Part shown: piece by piece, positions 1 through 6,392 of the stretch
How positions within the stretch are numbered: position 1 is the first letter of the stretch
Layout: each line of letters opens with the position of its first letter
NCBI GenBank assembly: GCA_964392615.1
Contig: CAYMRB010000437.1
Coordinates: 1 to 8,444, forward strand
Source: CAYMRB01 sp964392615
GTDB lineage: Bacteria > Planctomycetota > UBA8108
Length of the DNA stretch: 8,444 nucleotides
Direction of reading: 5' to 3'
Position numbers and translations under genes: made by a program
The notes under the pieces: model-generated
Databases searched by the model: none
What the model was told of the DNA's origin: nothing
What the model saw: the letters and a program-made list of their open reading frames with translations, nothing else

Positions 1-303
1 CCAGCCCAGCCCAGCGACACCGGGGCTCTCCTCGCTGCACTTCGTGAACAGCTGCATGCCGAGGCAGATGCCGAGTACCGGCGTCGAGCCACCGATGACC
101 TTCTCGTCGAGCACGTCGAGCAGCCCGAGCTGCTCGAGCTGGTTCATGCCGGCTCCGAAGGCACCGACGCCCGACAGGATGATCTTCTCCGCAGCGCGGA
201 TCCGATCGTGGTCGCGCGAGATCTCCGCCGCGAATCCGAGTCGCTTCAGCATGTTCCGGATCGACCCGAAGTTGCCCATGCCGTTGTCGACGATGACGAT
301 CAT
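1..303 (-). CDS. hisH: HisH-like glutamine amidotransferase subunit, C-terminus cut by window edge
   Basis: This is the glutaminase subunit of the imidazole glycerol phosphate synthase type, which hydrolyses glutamine and passes ammonia to a HisF-like partner in the cytoplasm. The first 101 residues are visible. They hold the class I amidotransferase start (MIVIVDNGMGN), the oxyanion-loop region as SGVGAFGAGM at residues 44-53, and the nucleophile motif GICLGMQLF with Cys80 as the catalytic cysteine, followed by SEESPGVAGLGW. The catalytic His and Glu lie beyond the left edge. The ATG at 301-303 is supported by a strong Shine-Dalgarno sequence just upstream. The neighbour on the same strand is a glycosyltransferase, not a his gene. 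Known paralogues (hisH2 with hisF2 and the amidotransferase wbpG) act in O-antigen loci to make amidino sugars, so a polysaccharide role is more likely here than histidine synthesis, but this is inferred from context. The family call is firm and the pathway is not. Confidence 0.92.
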   Translation of the reverse strand, partial: MIVIVDNGMGNFGSIRNMLKRLGFAAEISRDHDRIRAAEKIILSGVGAFGAGMNQLEQLGLLDVLDEKVIGGSTPVLGICLGMQLFTKCSEESPGVAGLGW

Positions 304-306
304 CGG

Positions 307-317
307 CCTCCTCCTCC
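307..317 (-). promoter_or_regulatory. Strong ribosome binding site of the hisH-like gene
   Basis: Read on the minus strand the bases are GGAGGAGGAGG, a repeated Shine-Dalgarno core ending 3 nt before the ATG at 303, with an internal AGGAGG at better spacing. It fixes the hisH start and suggests efficient translation. It lies in the 60-nt gap after the upstream glycosyltransferase stop, so the two genes are probably co-transcribed. Confidence 0.7.
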
Positions 318-363
318 AGTGCACACGGCCGCTTCTCTCCCTCGCTGATCCGGTACGCGGCAA

Positions 364-1542
364 TCACTCCGAGAATGCCAGGTCGCGAATCGCCCGCGCG
401 ACAGCTTCGAAGCTGCGATGCTCCCGCACGTACTCGCGAGCCGACTCCAGCGGACACGGCGGCGGCCGCTCGAGGACCCTCCGGAACGCGGCGGCCCAAT
501 CCGCGACCGAGTCCGGCGTCGCCAGCGCGCCGATCCCGTGCTCCTCGAGAAACGCGAGGTCGCCGCATCGCGATCCGATCACGAAGCGGCCGCACGCGAG
601 GTACTCGAAGAGCTTCATCGCAGACGTCCCTTTGAACCGGAGGGACTCACCCGTCGTCGGCAGGATCATCACATCGCAACAGGATATCGCGGCCGGGACG
701 CGCTCGGGCGCACATCTTCCCGCCCACCGGATCCGAGCGTCGATACCGAGCTCGGCGGCAAGATCCTTCAGCGCGCCGGCGTTGGGGCCGTCTCCGACGA
801 CGAGGAGCTCGAAGTCCCCCGCCTCCTCGTTGTGCAGGCGCTCCAGCGCGCGCAGCACGACATCCATGCCGTAGTCATCGGACAAGGCGCCGGTGTAGCC
901 GATGACGAGCCCGCGGCCTTCGACGCCCCAAGCGGCCCGGTCGGGCTCCACGGGGCGGAACACCTCGACGTCGACGCCGTTCGGAACGACGCGAACCTTG
1001 TCGCCGACCTCACCGAGACGCGCTGCGATCCACGCGGCGATCCGCTCGGTGACGACCAGGATCCTCCGTGCGGTGCGACATGTGAGGGCGAACCAGCCGT
1101 CGATGATCCAACTCGCGACGATCCCGGTGCCACGGTGTCGGTTGCGACGATCGATCGGTCCGGTGCGAATCGTCAGCGGAACGCGCAGGATCGCCGCTGC
1201 GACGGTCGGCGCGATCATGGTCTCGTGATACCGCGCGTACACCGCTATCCGGCTCGCACGCGCGGTGCGCGCGCGCCGCACGATGGCCCAGAAGAGCCGC
1301 CACTGGTACAGCGCGAAGCCCAGCGGACTCCGACTGCGCAGCGGAAGCCGGCAGATCCGGGGTTCCGACGACGCTGTCGCATCGGAGGCATTGCCTGTGG
1401 TCAACACCGCGACCTCGTCGACCGAGTCGTCCCCACTGGATCCCGCGATGAGCGCGCGCACCACACCGCGCTCGAACGCTGCCTGGCCGGTCTCCTCGGC
1501 GAGGTCGATCTGGTTCACGTAGATCAGAAACCGTTCTGTCAT
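364..1542 (-). CDS. GT4-family glycosyltransferase (group 1)
   Basis: This is a retaining, GT-B-fold glycosyltransferase of about 392 residues, expected to add a sugar from a nucleotide-sugar donor to a lipid-linked glycan at the cytoplasmic face of the inner membrane. The N-terminal acceptor half begins with a short beta strand (FLIYVNQ). The C-terminal donor half carries PNGVDVEVF (about 187-195), GYTGALSDDYGMD (about 215-227), VVGDGPN (about 248-254) and KLFEYLACG (about 310-318). The usual E-x7-E donor motif is incomplete: the second Glu is present in FEYLACG, but the position seven residues upstream is Gly in a GTSAMKLFE stretch, a variant like the SP-x-KLFEY form of some GT4 enzymes. 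I chose the ATG at 1540-1542; a GTG at 1558-1560 would add six residues, and neither has a clear ribosome site. The TGA stop lies 60 nt before the hisH start. The sugar specificity cannot be read from the sequence. Confidence 0.9.
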   Translation of the reverse strand: MTERFLIYVNQIDLAEETGQAAFERGVVRALIAGSSGDDSVDEVAVLTTGNASDATASSEPRICRLPLRSRSPLGFALYQWRLFWAIVRRARTARASRIAVYARYHETMIAPTVAAAILRVPLTIRTGPIDRRNRHRGTGIVASWIIDGWFALTCRTARRILVVTERIAAWIAARLGEVGDKVRVVPNGVDVEVFRPVEPDRAAWGVEGRGLVIGYTGALSDDYGMDVVLRALERLHNEEAGDFELLVVGDGPNAGALKDLAAELGIDARIRWAGRCAPERVPAAISCCDVMILPTTGESLRFKGTSAMKLFEYLACGRFVIGSRCGDLAFLEEHGIGALATPDSVADWAAAFRRVLERPPPCPLESAREYVREHRSFEAVARAIRDLAFSE

Positions 1543-1661
1543 GACCGACCGGGAGGTCACCGCTGATGGTCTATCGCGTCGCGGCGCAGTGTGGCGCAGC
1601 CCCTTGGCGGTTGCAAGGCCCTGCCACAGGAAACGCTGAGCTCCACTTGATCGCGGTCGTA

Positions 1662-1691
1662 TTGCCCCCGGCCCTCGAAGCCTGCTATCGT
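1662..1691 (+). promoter_or_regulatory. Candidate sigma70-type promoter in the divergent gap
   Basis: TTGCCC at 1662-1667 and TATCGT at 1686-1691 are separated by 18 nt and would start a transcript near 1698, about 35 nt before the P-loop gene at 1734. The match is only moderate. The gap between the two divergent genes (1543-1733) must hold promoters for both directions unless transcription comes from further away. For the minus strand I saw only a weak TTGCAA-like box (1611-1616 reversed) without a good -10. A short inverted repeat (TGACC at 1542-1546, GGTCA at 1555-1559) sits at the glycosyltransferase start. Confidence 0.3.
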
Positions 1692-1733
1692 GTGCGGTGT
1701 TGTTCGCGCACGCGGTCCAGCCATGCAGGAGCC

Positions 1734-2501
1734 ATGATCGTCGAGTTCACCGGGCCGACTGGAGCGGGAAAGTCGACGCTGTGCGCGGCGGTCATATCGA
1801 AGCTGCGCGACGCTGAGGTTCCCGTACTCTGTTGCCACGCCGCGCACTTCACGATCTGTGGCCGGGTGCTTGGCAGCATCCGCTCGCCGACGCTGCAGAA
1901 TCTGAGCCTCGATCTGAAGGCTCTCACCCGTCTGCCCCGCATCCTGCGCCACCACGGCCCCTTCCTGGCGTTCTGCCGGCGCGCGGCGCGAGAGTACGCG
2001 CACTCGCTCCCGTACGCTGCGAACGCCGTTCGAAGCGTCCTGCGAAAGCTGGGAACGCTCGAGATCGCACGCGACGCCATACGACAACGACGGGCCGCAA
2101 TCGTCGTCGTGGACGAAGGCACTCTCCATTGCGCACACAACGTTCTGGTCAGCCCGCTGCGCCCGCCGACGGACGATGACGTCCGGAGGTTCGCCGAGCT
2201 CGTGCCGCTCGCCGATCGTAGCTTCTGCGTGCAAGCGCGCGCAGCGACGCTGAAAGCCCGGGTCGCCGCGCGGGCAGACCCTCCCATGCGAGCGGACGCA
2301 GCAGCTCTGGATCGCTTCGTGGCCCACGCGCACGAGACGTTTCGCGTCCTGACAACGCACGCCCGGATTCGCGAGAGGACCCTCCTGGTAGATGACCTCG
2401 ATGACGACGACGCGCTCGACCGACACGCAACACACATCGCCGGACTCCTCGCCGAAGACTCCGGTCGTTCCCTCGATCCGGCGCCTCTTCGAGACGCTTG
2501 A
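1734..2501 (+). CDS. P-loop NTPase, thymidylate-kinase-like, of surface-glycan locus type
   Basis: This is a 255-residue cytoplasmic P-loop protein. It opens with a beta strand and Walker A motif, GPTGAGKST at residues 7-15, and has a hydrophobic strand ending in an acidic pair (VVVDEG, 124-129) that fits a Walker B or kinase DE motif. An Arg-rich segment near 175-184 could be a lid. The fold resembles small kinases such as thymidylate or adenylylsulfate kinase, but the substrate is not identifiable. The reading frame is open back to 1566, but the start at 1734 is preferred because Walker A then falls at the usual distance from the N-terminus; AGGAG lies only 2 nt upstream. The last 37 codons overlap the next gene in another frame. 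That tail is Asp-rich (DDLDDDD at 220-226) and has weaker third-position GC (about 22 of 36 codons) than the overlapping frame. Context implies a role in activating or modifying a glycan part, which is inference. Confidence 0.8.
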   Translation: MIVEFTGPTGAGKSTLCAAVISKLRDAEVPVLCCHAAHFTICGRVLGSIRSPTLQNLSLDLKALTRLPRILRHHGPFLAFCRRAAREYAHSLPYAANAVRSVLRKLGTLEIARDAIRQRRAAIVVVDEGTLHCAHNVLVSPLRPPTDDDVRRFAELVPLADRSFCVQARAATLKARVAARADPPMRADAAALDRFVAHAHETFRVLTTHARIRERTLLVDDLDDDDALDRHATHIAGLLAEDSGRSLDPAPLRDA

Positions 2502-3963
2502 CGGCAGCGGGATTCGCTGGGCCCACTGGAAGAGCAACCAGGCTCTCGACCGCGTCCTCTCGGGCGACACGGACATCGATCTCCTCGTCGATCGGCGTCA
2601 CGTCGGATCGTTCGAAGCCGTACTCGGCACAGCCGGGTTCAAGCGCGGCGAACGCGCGCCGTGGGAGGACGAGCCGGCCGTGTTCCACTTCTTCGGCCTC
2701 GACGAGGATGGCGGCCGGCTGATTCACGTCCACGTCTACTACCGCGTCTTCACCGGCGGCAGCCTCCTGAAGAACTTCCACCTTCCCGTCGAGGAGATGC
2801 TCCTCGCGAACCTGCGCCGCCTCGACGGCGTGTCGGTGCCGACCCCGTCCGCGGACTATCTCGTGTTCGTGCTGCGCAAGATGGTCGAACACGGCAATCT
2901 CGCGGAGCTCCTCCTGTTGCGCCGTGAGGGTGACGGCGTGAGCCACGAAATCGAGTGGCTCGCGGCTCAAGCAGACCGTGACGAGATGGACGCCCTTCTC
3001 GCGCGGTGGCTCCCGTCGGTCGACCGCAACCTCTTTCGGGATTGCGAGCGCGCACTGCGCGAGTCTACGTCGCTCATTGGCCGCATCCGCCTCGGCAAGC
3101 GCCTTCGGGCCGCTCTGCGAGGTTGCAGTCGTTTCGGCGCGCTGCGCGCAACGGTCGTCTCCTACGGTCGTTTCGCGCGCAAGCTGCTGCGCCGCGTCGT
3201 CGGCGGGAGATCGCGTCAACGGCTCGCTGCCGGCGGCTCGGTCGTCGCGATCGTCGGACCGGAGGCCACCGGCAAGACCACCACCCACCGCGAGCTGCGC
3301 GCGTGGCTCGGCGAGCACTTCGCCGTCGACAGCGTCCACGCAGGCCGGCCTCCGCACACGTTGCTGACGCTGGCGCCCGGACTCCTGCTCCCCGCGCTGC
3401 GGAGGTTGCTGCCTCGGTGCCGGAGCTCGTCCGTCGAGGCCAGCATCCAGACCCAACCAAGCGCTCCGGACCCGTCGTCCTCGCAGCCCGTCACCGGCCT
3501 GCGCCTCATGCTCTTCGCGCTCCGCTCGGCCCTCCTCGCGCGCGAACGCGCCGCGCTGCTTCTGCGCGCGCATCGGCGTGCCGCCACCGGCTCGATCGTC
3601 ATCGCGGACCGCTACCCGACGCGTCTCGTCGGCGCGATGGATAGCCCGCAGGTGCTGCCCGAGCTGCTGCCGACCTCACGGTGGTCGATCGCGAGATTCT
3701 TCGGACGACAGGAAGCGGCCCTCTACGCCCGCATACCGCCGCCGGACGTCGTGAGCCGGCTGACCGTGCCCGTCGCGGGCGCCGGCGAGCTAAACGCGAC
3801 CCGCCTGAAGAAGGGCAATGAGGACGAGGCGTATGTCCGCCGCCGCCACGCGATCGCCGCGAGCCTGCAATACGACACGCCGCACCACTTCGAGATCGAC
3901 ACGAACCGTTCGCTCGACGCGACACTGAGAGAGATCAAGACGCTCCTGTGGAGCTCCCTTTGA
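2392..3963 (+). CDS. Fused nucleotidyltransferase-like and thymidylate-kinase-like protein
   Basis: This 523-residue protein has two parts. The N-terminal part (about 28-230) resembles the uncharacterised nucleotidyltransferase families: HWKSN at 45-49, then SGDTDIDLLVDR (57-68), where Gly58 and the Asp59/Asp61/Asp63 cluster resemble the G-x-D-x-D metal site, and a histidine strand IHVHVYY (111-117). The C-terminal part (about 283-523) is kinase-like: Walker A GPEATGKTT at 289-297, DRYP at 406-409 as in thymidylate kinases, and a lid-like basic region RLKKGNEDEAYVRRR (471-485). Between Walker A and DRYP lies a Ser/Pro-rich low-complexity stretch (about 345-367). The start is well bounded: an in-frame TAG sits directly before the ATG at 2392, and the only other start before the conserved core is the ATG at 2401. 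A GAGAGGA lies 12 nt upstream. It overlaps the preceding P-loop gene by 110 bp, so the two are probably co-expressed. Real thymidylate synthesis is unlikely given the fusion and context; a role in phosphorylating or activating a glycan component is an inference. Confidence 0.85.
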   Translation: MTSMTTTRSTDTQHTSPDSSPKTPVVPSIRRLFETLDGSGIRWAHWKSNQALDRVLSGDTDIDLLVDRRHVGSFEAVLGTAGFKRGERAPWEDEPAVFHFFGLDEDGGRLIHVHVYYRVFTGGSLLKNFHLPVEEMLLANLRRLDGVSVPTPSADYLVFVLRKMVEHGNLAELLLLRREGDGVSHEIEWLAAQADRDEMDALLARWLPSVDRNLFRDCERALRESTSLIGRIRLGKRLRAALRGCSRFGALRATVVSYGRFARKLLRRVVGGRSRQRLAAGGSVVAIVGPEATGKTTTHRELRAWLGEHFAVDSVHAGRPPHTLLTLAPGLLLPALRRLLPRCRSSSVEASIQTQPSAPDPSSSQPVTGLRLMLFALRSALLARERAALLLRAHRRAATGSIVIADRYPTRLVGAMDSPQVLPELLPTSRWSIARFFGRQEAALYARIPPPDVVSRLTVPVAGAGELNATRLKKGNEDEAYVRRRHAIAASLQYDTPHHFEIDTNRSLDATLREIKTLLWSSL

Positions 3964-3989
3964 CACAGGCCCAAGATTCTCCTCCGCAC

Positions 3990-4018
3990 TTTACAAGCCC
4001 ATTGAGTGAATCTACAAT
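3990..4018 (+). promoter_or_regulatory. Near-consensus sigma70-type promoter
   Basis: TTTACA at 3990-3995 and TACAAT at 4013-4018 each differ from the sigma70 consensus by one base, and the spacer is exactly 17 nt. It lies in the 147-bp AT-richer gap after the fused kinase gene and would start a transcript near 4024-4026. This would give the methyltransferase and flippase their own promoter with a leader of about 85 nt. It is the best promoter match I found in the window, but chance occurrence is possible. Confidence 0.55.
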
Positions 4019-4023
4019 CCGAC

Positions 4024-4078
4024 CATAGAAAAAGCCCCCGGTCTATTGCCTCCAATCGACGAGCGGGCTCTCTCTATG
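4024..4078 (+). promoter_or_regulatory. Long imperfect hairpin in the leader of the methyltransferase gene
   Basis: Nested inverted repeats pair across this stretch: CATAGA (4024-4029) with TCTATG (4073-4078), AGCCC (4033-4037) with GGGCT (4065-4069), GTC (4041-4043) with GAC (4058-4060), and ATTG (4045-4048) with CAAT (4053-4056), leaving a CCTC loop. Mismatches and an internal loop break the stem. Its left base matches the predicted transcript start of the promoter just upstream, so the mRNA would begin with this structure. Read on the minus strand, the GGGCT arm is followed by five T residues (4029-4033 reversed), so it could also act as a terminator against leftward transcripts. The base pairing is seen; any function is inferred. 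Confidence 0.45.
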
Positions 4079-4110
4079 TTGACCTTGGGAACTGAAGGAC
4101 ATATTCGACA

Positions 4111-4869
4111 ATGAGTACCAACGAGAGTTTCATGCGGAGAGCCGGGAAGGCGATCTACAGGGCGATCGGGAGCATGAGAGATGTCGAATACAAGACCGTC
4201 CTGAAGTTCTTCAAGGAGTGTGACCGCGTCCTCGACGTCGGCTGTGGCACTGGCGGATTCATCGAGCTGCTCGCCGCCGACGGCAAGCCCGACTCGGCCG
4301 GTGTTGATCTCAACCCGGAGAATGTCGAGATATGCCTCGAGCAAGGCTTGGACGTGAAGGTCGGGAATGCTCTCGATCTTCCATACGAGTCGAACAGCTT
4401 CGACGGCGCGTACTGTTCACACGTCATCCATGTTTTTGACTCTTCGCAGGCCGTCACGCTCATCAAGGAGCTGAGCCGCGTGGTGCGCCCAGGCGGGATT
4501 ATCGCCATTACGACGGTCCCGATGTACCAGAGGTTCTTCTGGGGTTCTGCGGACGTGCGGCCCTATCCGCCGGCGGCTCTTCGCGGGCTGTTCGCGAAAC
4601 CCAAGGCGAAGAGCCACAGCGCGCCGACGATATGGGGGCTCCCGCCCCTCGAGGAGGAGGGCATCTGGCTCCGCAGGCCGCCCTTGTTCTACCTGAACTT
4701 CCAGGGGAGCAGTAGAGCACAGGAAGTCTGCTACTTCCTGAATCGACTGCAGTACTTCCTCTTCCTGAGGAGGTACTGGACGTTCAACGGATACACGATG
4801 AGCCTGCGGAATCTGAAGCTGGAGGGCAGCCCAGCAAAGGAAGCGGAGAATCTTGAGTCAGGCGACTGA
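4111..4869 (+). CDS. Class I SAM-dependent methyltransferase
   Basis: This 252-residue protein is a Rossmann-fold methyltransferase of the Methyltransf_11 type, which transfers a methyl group from S-adenosylmethionine. Motif I is VLDVGCGTG (40-48), the acidic ribose-binding residue is Asp66 in GVDLNP, the segment NALDLPYESNSFDGAYCSH (86-104) covers the adenine-binding and post-II region, and VVRPGGIIAITT (124-135) is the typical strand-5 region. The C-terminal 100 residues are aromatic and basic (such as YFLFLRRYW) and probably form the substrate cap. AAGGA at 4095-4099 lies 11 nt before the ATG. The end overlaps the flippase start by 17 bp, so the two are translationally linked. Sampled lines have 52-58% GC, lower than the kinase gene upstream. 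It most likely methylates a sugar or lipid-linked intermediate; the acceptor is unknown. Confidence 0.88.
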   Translation: MSTNESFMRRAGKAIYRAIGSMRDVEYKTVLKFFKECDRVLDVGCGTGGFIELLAADGKPDSAGVDLNPENVEICLEQGLDVKVGNALDLPYESNSFDGAYCSHVIHVFDSSQAVTLIKELSRVVRPGGIIAITTVPMYQRFFWGSADVRPYPPAALRGLFAKPKAKSHSAPTIWGLPPLEEEGIWLRRPPLFYLNFQGSSRAQEVCYFLNRLQYFLFLRRYWTFNGYTMSLRNLKLEGSPAKEAENLESGD

Positions 4870-6331
4870 GACACGCTGGAAGAGGTGGGTGGATAGATTC
4901 TCTCCGGAGGGCTCCTTTCTCAATAATGTCCTCACCCTTCTCGCCGGTACTATCCTCGCACAGATAATCACCGTTTCTGTCTCGCCCATCCTGACGCGGC
5001 TCTACACTCCGGAGGATTTCGGGGTCTTCGCGCTCTATACCTCCATCGCGTCGATTCTCGTCATTTTCGGGACCTGTCGCTACGAGCTGGCGATTGTCTT
5101 GCCCGAGGAGGACGGCGAGGCGAGAGATCTTGCACGGCTCTGCATATTGCTGTCGCTGCTCGTCGCGGTCGTCTCCGTCCTGGTCATGGCCGCTTTTTGC
5201 GCCCGGCTGGCGGCGTTTTTCGAACGACCCGAGATCGAGCCCTTCCTCCTCCTGGCGCCTTGCACGGTGATCTTCACCTGCGCCTATCAGACCCTGAGCT
5301 ATTGGTCAAACCGCAGGCGGCACTATGGTGATATCGCCGTGAGTGCAGCCATGCAGTCTGCCGGGTCTTCGGCTGTGAATATCTTCCTCGGCCTGGCGAA
5401 GCTGCTTCAGTGCGGTCTGATCGTCGGAGCCGTGGCCGGGCAGTTGGTGGCGGTTCTCGTGCTGGGAAGAAGGATCGTCAGAAGGCGGGAGCTTGGACTC
5501 CTCGAGTCCCTGGAGTGGAAGGCGCTATGGCGGGTCGCCTCGCGTCACCGGAAGTTCCCCAAGTTCAACATGCCGTACAGCTTGGTCGTCGTCGCCTCAC
5601 AGAGGTACTTCATCTATGTGCTGATCGCCTTCGGATTCCTGAGAGAGGTCGGCTTCTTCGTCTTCTGCCGGGCAATCCTCTTTCTCCCGGTCGGCCTATT
5701 GGCCCAGTCCTTGGGGCGCGTGTTCTTCAAGGAAGCCGCAGAGCACATCGGCACGCCGCGTATCGAGAGCCTCGTCGGCGGCCTGATGGACAGAGCGAAG
5801 GTACTCTGCACCCCGGCGCTGATCTTCTTCGTGTTCTGGGCGCCCGACATGTTCTCCGTGGCGTTCGGCGCTGATTGGAGAGAGGCGGGGATATACGCCG
5901 CCATGTTTGCCCCGGCGGCCTATTGCCTGCTGTACACGAGCTGGACCGAGAGGATGTTCGAGGTGACCGGCACCCAGAAGGTGGCGCTTCTCATTCAGCT
6001 CGGTTCAGATGTATCTACTGCTATACTGATAGCCGTGATGTTGTACCTCGGAGCCCGGCCGAGCCACTGCGTGCTGGCATATTCGATAGCTGCCTGCATC
6101 TATCACGGGGTTCACATGTACTACATCTTCCGCGTCGGGAAGATCCCGCTGAAGAACCTCGCGGTGCTGGTGCGGGGAATCGCGTTGCGCGTCCTGCTCT
6201 TCGTGGCGTTGCTCTCGTCGGTCTCGAGCCTGTTCTCGGACCTGCTGGTGCAGTTCATTCTGGGCGTCGTTCTTCTGGGCGCGTACTACTTCTACTCGAT
6301 CAGGCGAGACCCTTCGGTTCTCGGCGCCTGA
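4853..6331 (+). CDS. Wzx-like polysaccharide flippase (MOP/PST superfamily membrane protein)
   Basis: This 492-residue integral inner-membrane protein matches the oligosaccharide flippase family, which moves undecaprenyl-diphosphate-linked repeat units from the cytoplasmic to the periplasmic face. After a short basic cytoplasmic N-terminus come 12 to 14 hydrophobic segments, at about 22-46, 55-76, 96-120, 129-148, 160-182, 185-205, 243-263, 267-288, 317-337, 345-362, 376-398, 405-427, 440-460 and 463-482. The motif SPILTRLYTPEDFGVFALY (44-62) between the first two segments is characteristic of this family, and the length is usual. The start is TTG at 4853 with GGAG at 4845-4848; it overlaps the methyltransferase end by 17 bp, and the later in-frame starts would trim the protein close to the first membrane segment. 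It suggests a Wzx/Wzy-type pathway, although no polymerase is seen in the window. Specificity cannot be assigned. Confidence 0.9.
   Translation: MSQATETRWKRWVDRFSPEGSFLNNVLTLLAGTILAQIITVSVSPILTRLYTPEDFGVFALYTSIASILVIFGTCRYELAIVLPEEDGEARDLARLCILLSLLVAVVSVLVMAAFCARLAAFFERPEIEPFLLLAPCTVIFTCAYQTLSYWSNRRRHYGDIAVSAAMQSAGSSAVNIFLGLAKLLQCGLIVGAVAGQLVAVLVLGRRIVRRRELGLLESLEWKALWRVASRHRKFPKFNMPYSLVVVASQRYFIYVLIAFGFLREVGFFVFCRAILFLPVGLLAQSLGRVFFKEAAEHIGTPRIESLVGGLMDRAKVLCTPALIFFVFWAPDMFSVAFGADWREAGIYAAMFAPAAYCLLYTSWTERMFEVTGTQKVALLIQLGSDVSTAILIAVMLYLGARPSHCVLAYSIAACIYHGVHMYYIFRVGKIPLKNLAVLVRGIALRVLLFVALLSSVSSLFSDLLVQFILGVVLLGAYYFYSIRRDPSVLGA
6301..6330 (+). terminator. Candidate hairpin at the 3' end of the flippase gene
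   Basis: CAGGCG at 6301-6306 and CGCCTG at 6325-6330 form a perfect 6-bp inverted repeat over the last flippase codons. An inner AGA/TCT pairing is possible, and a C-TTCG-G tetraloop sequence sits at 6312-6317. A second small inverted repeat, GCCG-GGAC-CGGC, lies at 6357-6368 in the 61-bp convergent gap (6332-6392). Neither is followed by a T tract, so an intrinsic terminator is doubtful; they could hinder read-through between the converging genes. Confidence 0.25.
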
Positions 6332-6392
6332 CTCGCCTTCGCCCGTCTTCGCGTCGGCCGGGACCGGCTCGCGCCGCCCTTCCGCGCCTCGC

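Noticed and set aside
44..1566. Long rightward open frames opposite the hisH-like and glycosyltransferase genes
   Set aside because: High GC leaves antisense frames open. The translations are rich in Arg, Pro and Ser with no recognisable motifs, while the minus-strand frames carry clear HisH and GT4 signatures.
1566..1733. N-terminal extension of the P-loop gene back to 1566
   Set aside because: The 56 extra residues are unlike a P-loop N-terminus and would cover most of the divergent promoter gap. Starting at 1734 places Walker A at the usual distance.
1557..3573. Long leftward open frames (339 and 474 codons) opposite the two kinase genes
   Set aside because: They are shadow frames: Arg-rich translations without a domain, spanning the strand opposite clear Walker A genes.
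2392..3963. Assigning the 523-aa protein as housekeeping thymidylate kinase (tmk)
   Set aside because: It is more than twice the usual length of Tmk, carries an N-terminal nucleotidyltransferase-like domain, and lies in a glycan locus. Only the P-loop and DRY-type motifs are shared.
3964..4110. JUMPstart/ops anti-termination element or insertion-sequence remnant in the 147-bp gap
   Set aside because: I see no GGCGGTAG-like ops core, no transposase fragment and no target-site duplication; the inverted repeat is better described as a leader hairpin.
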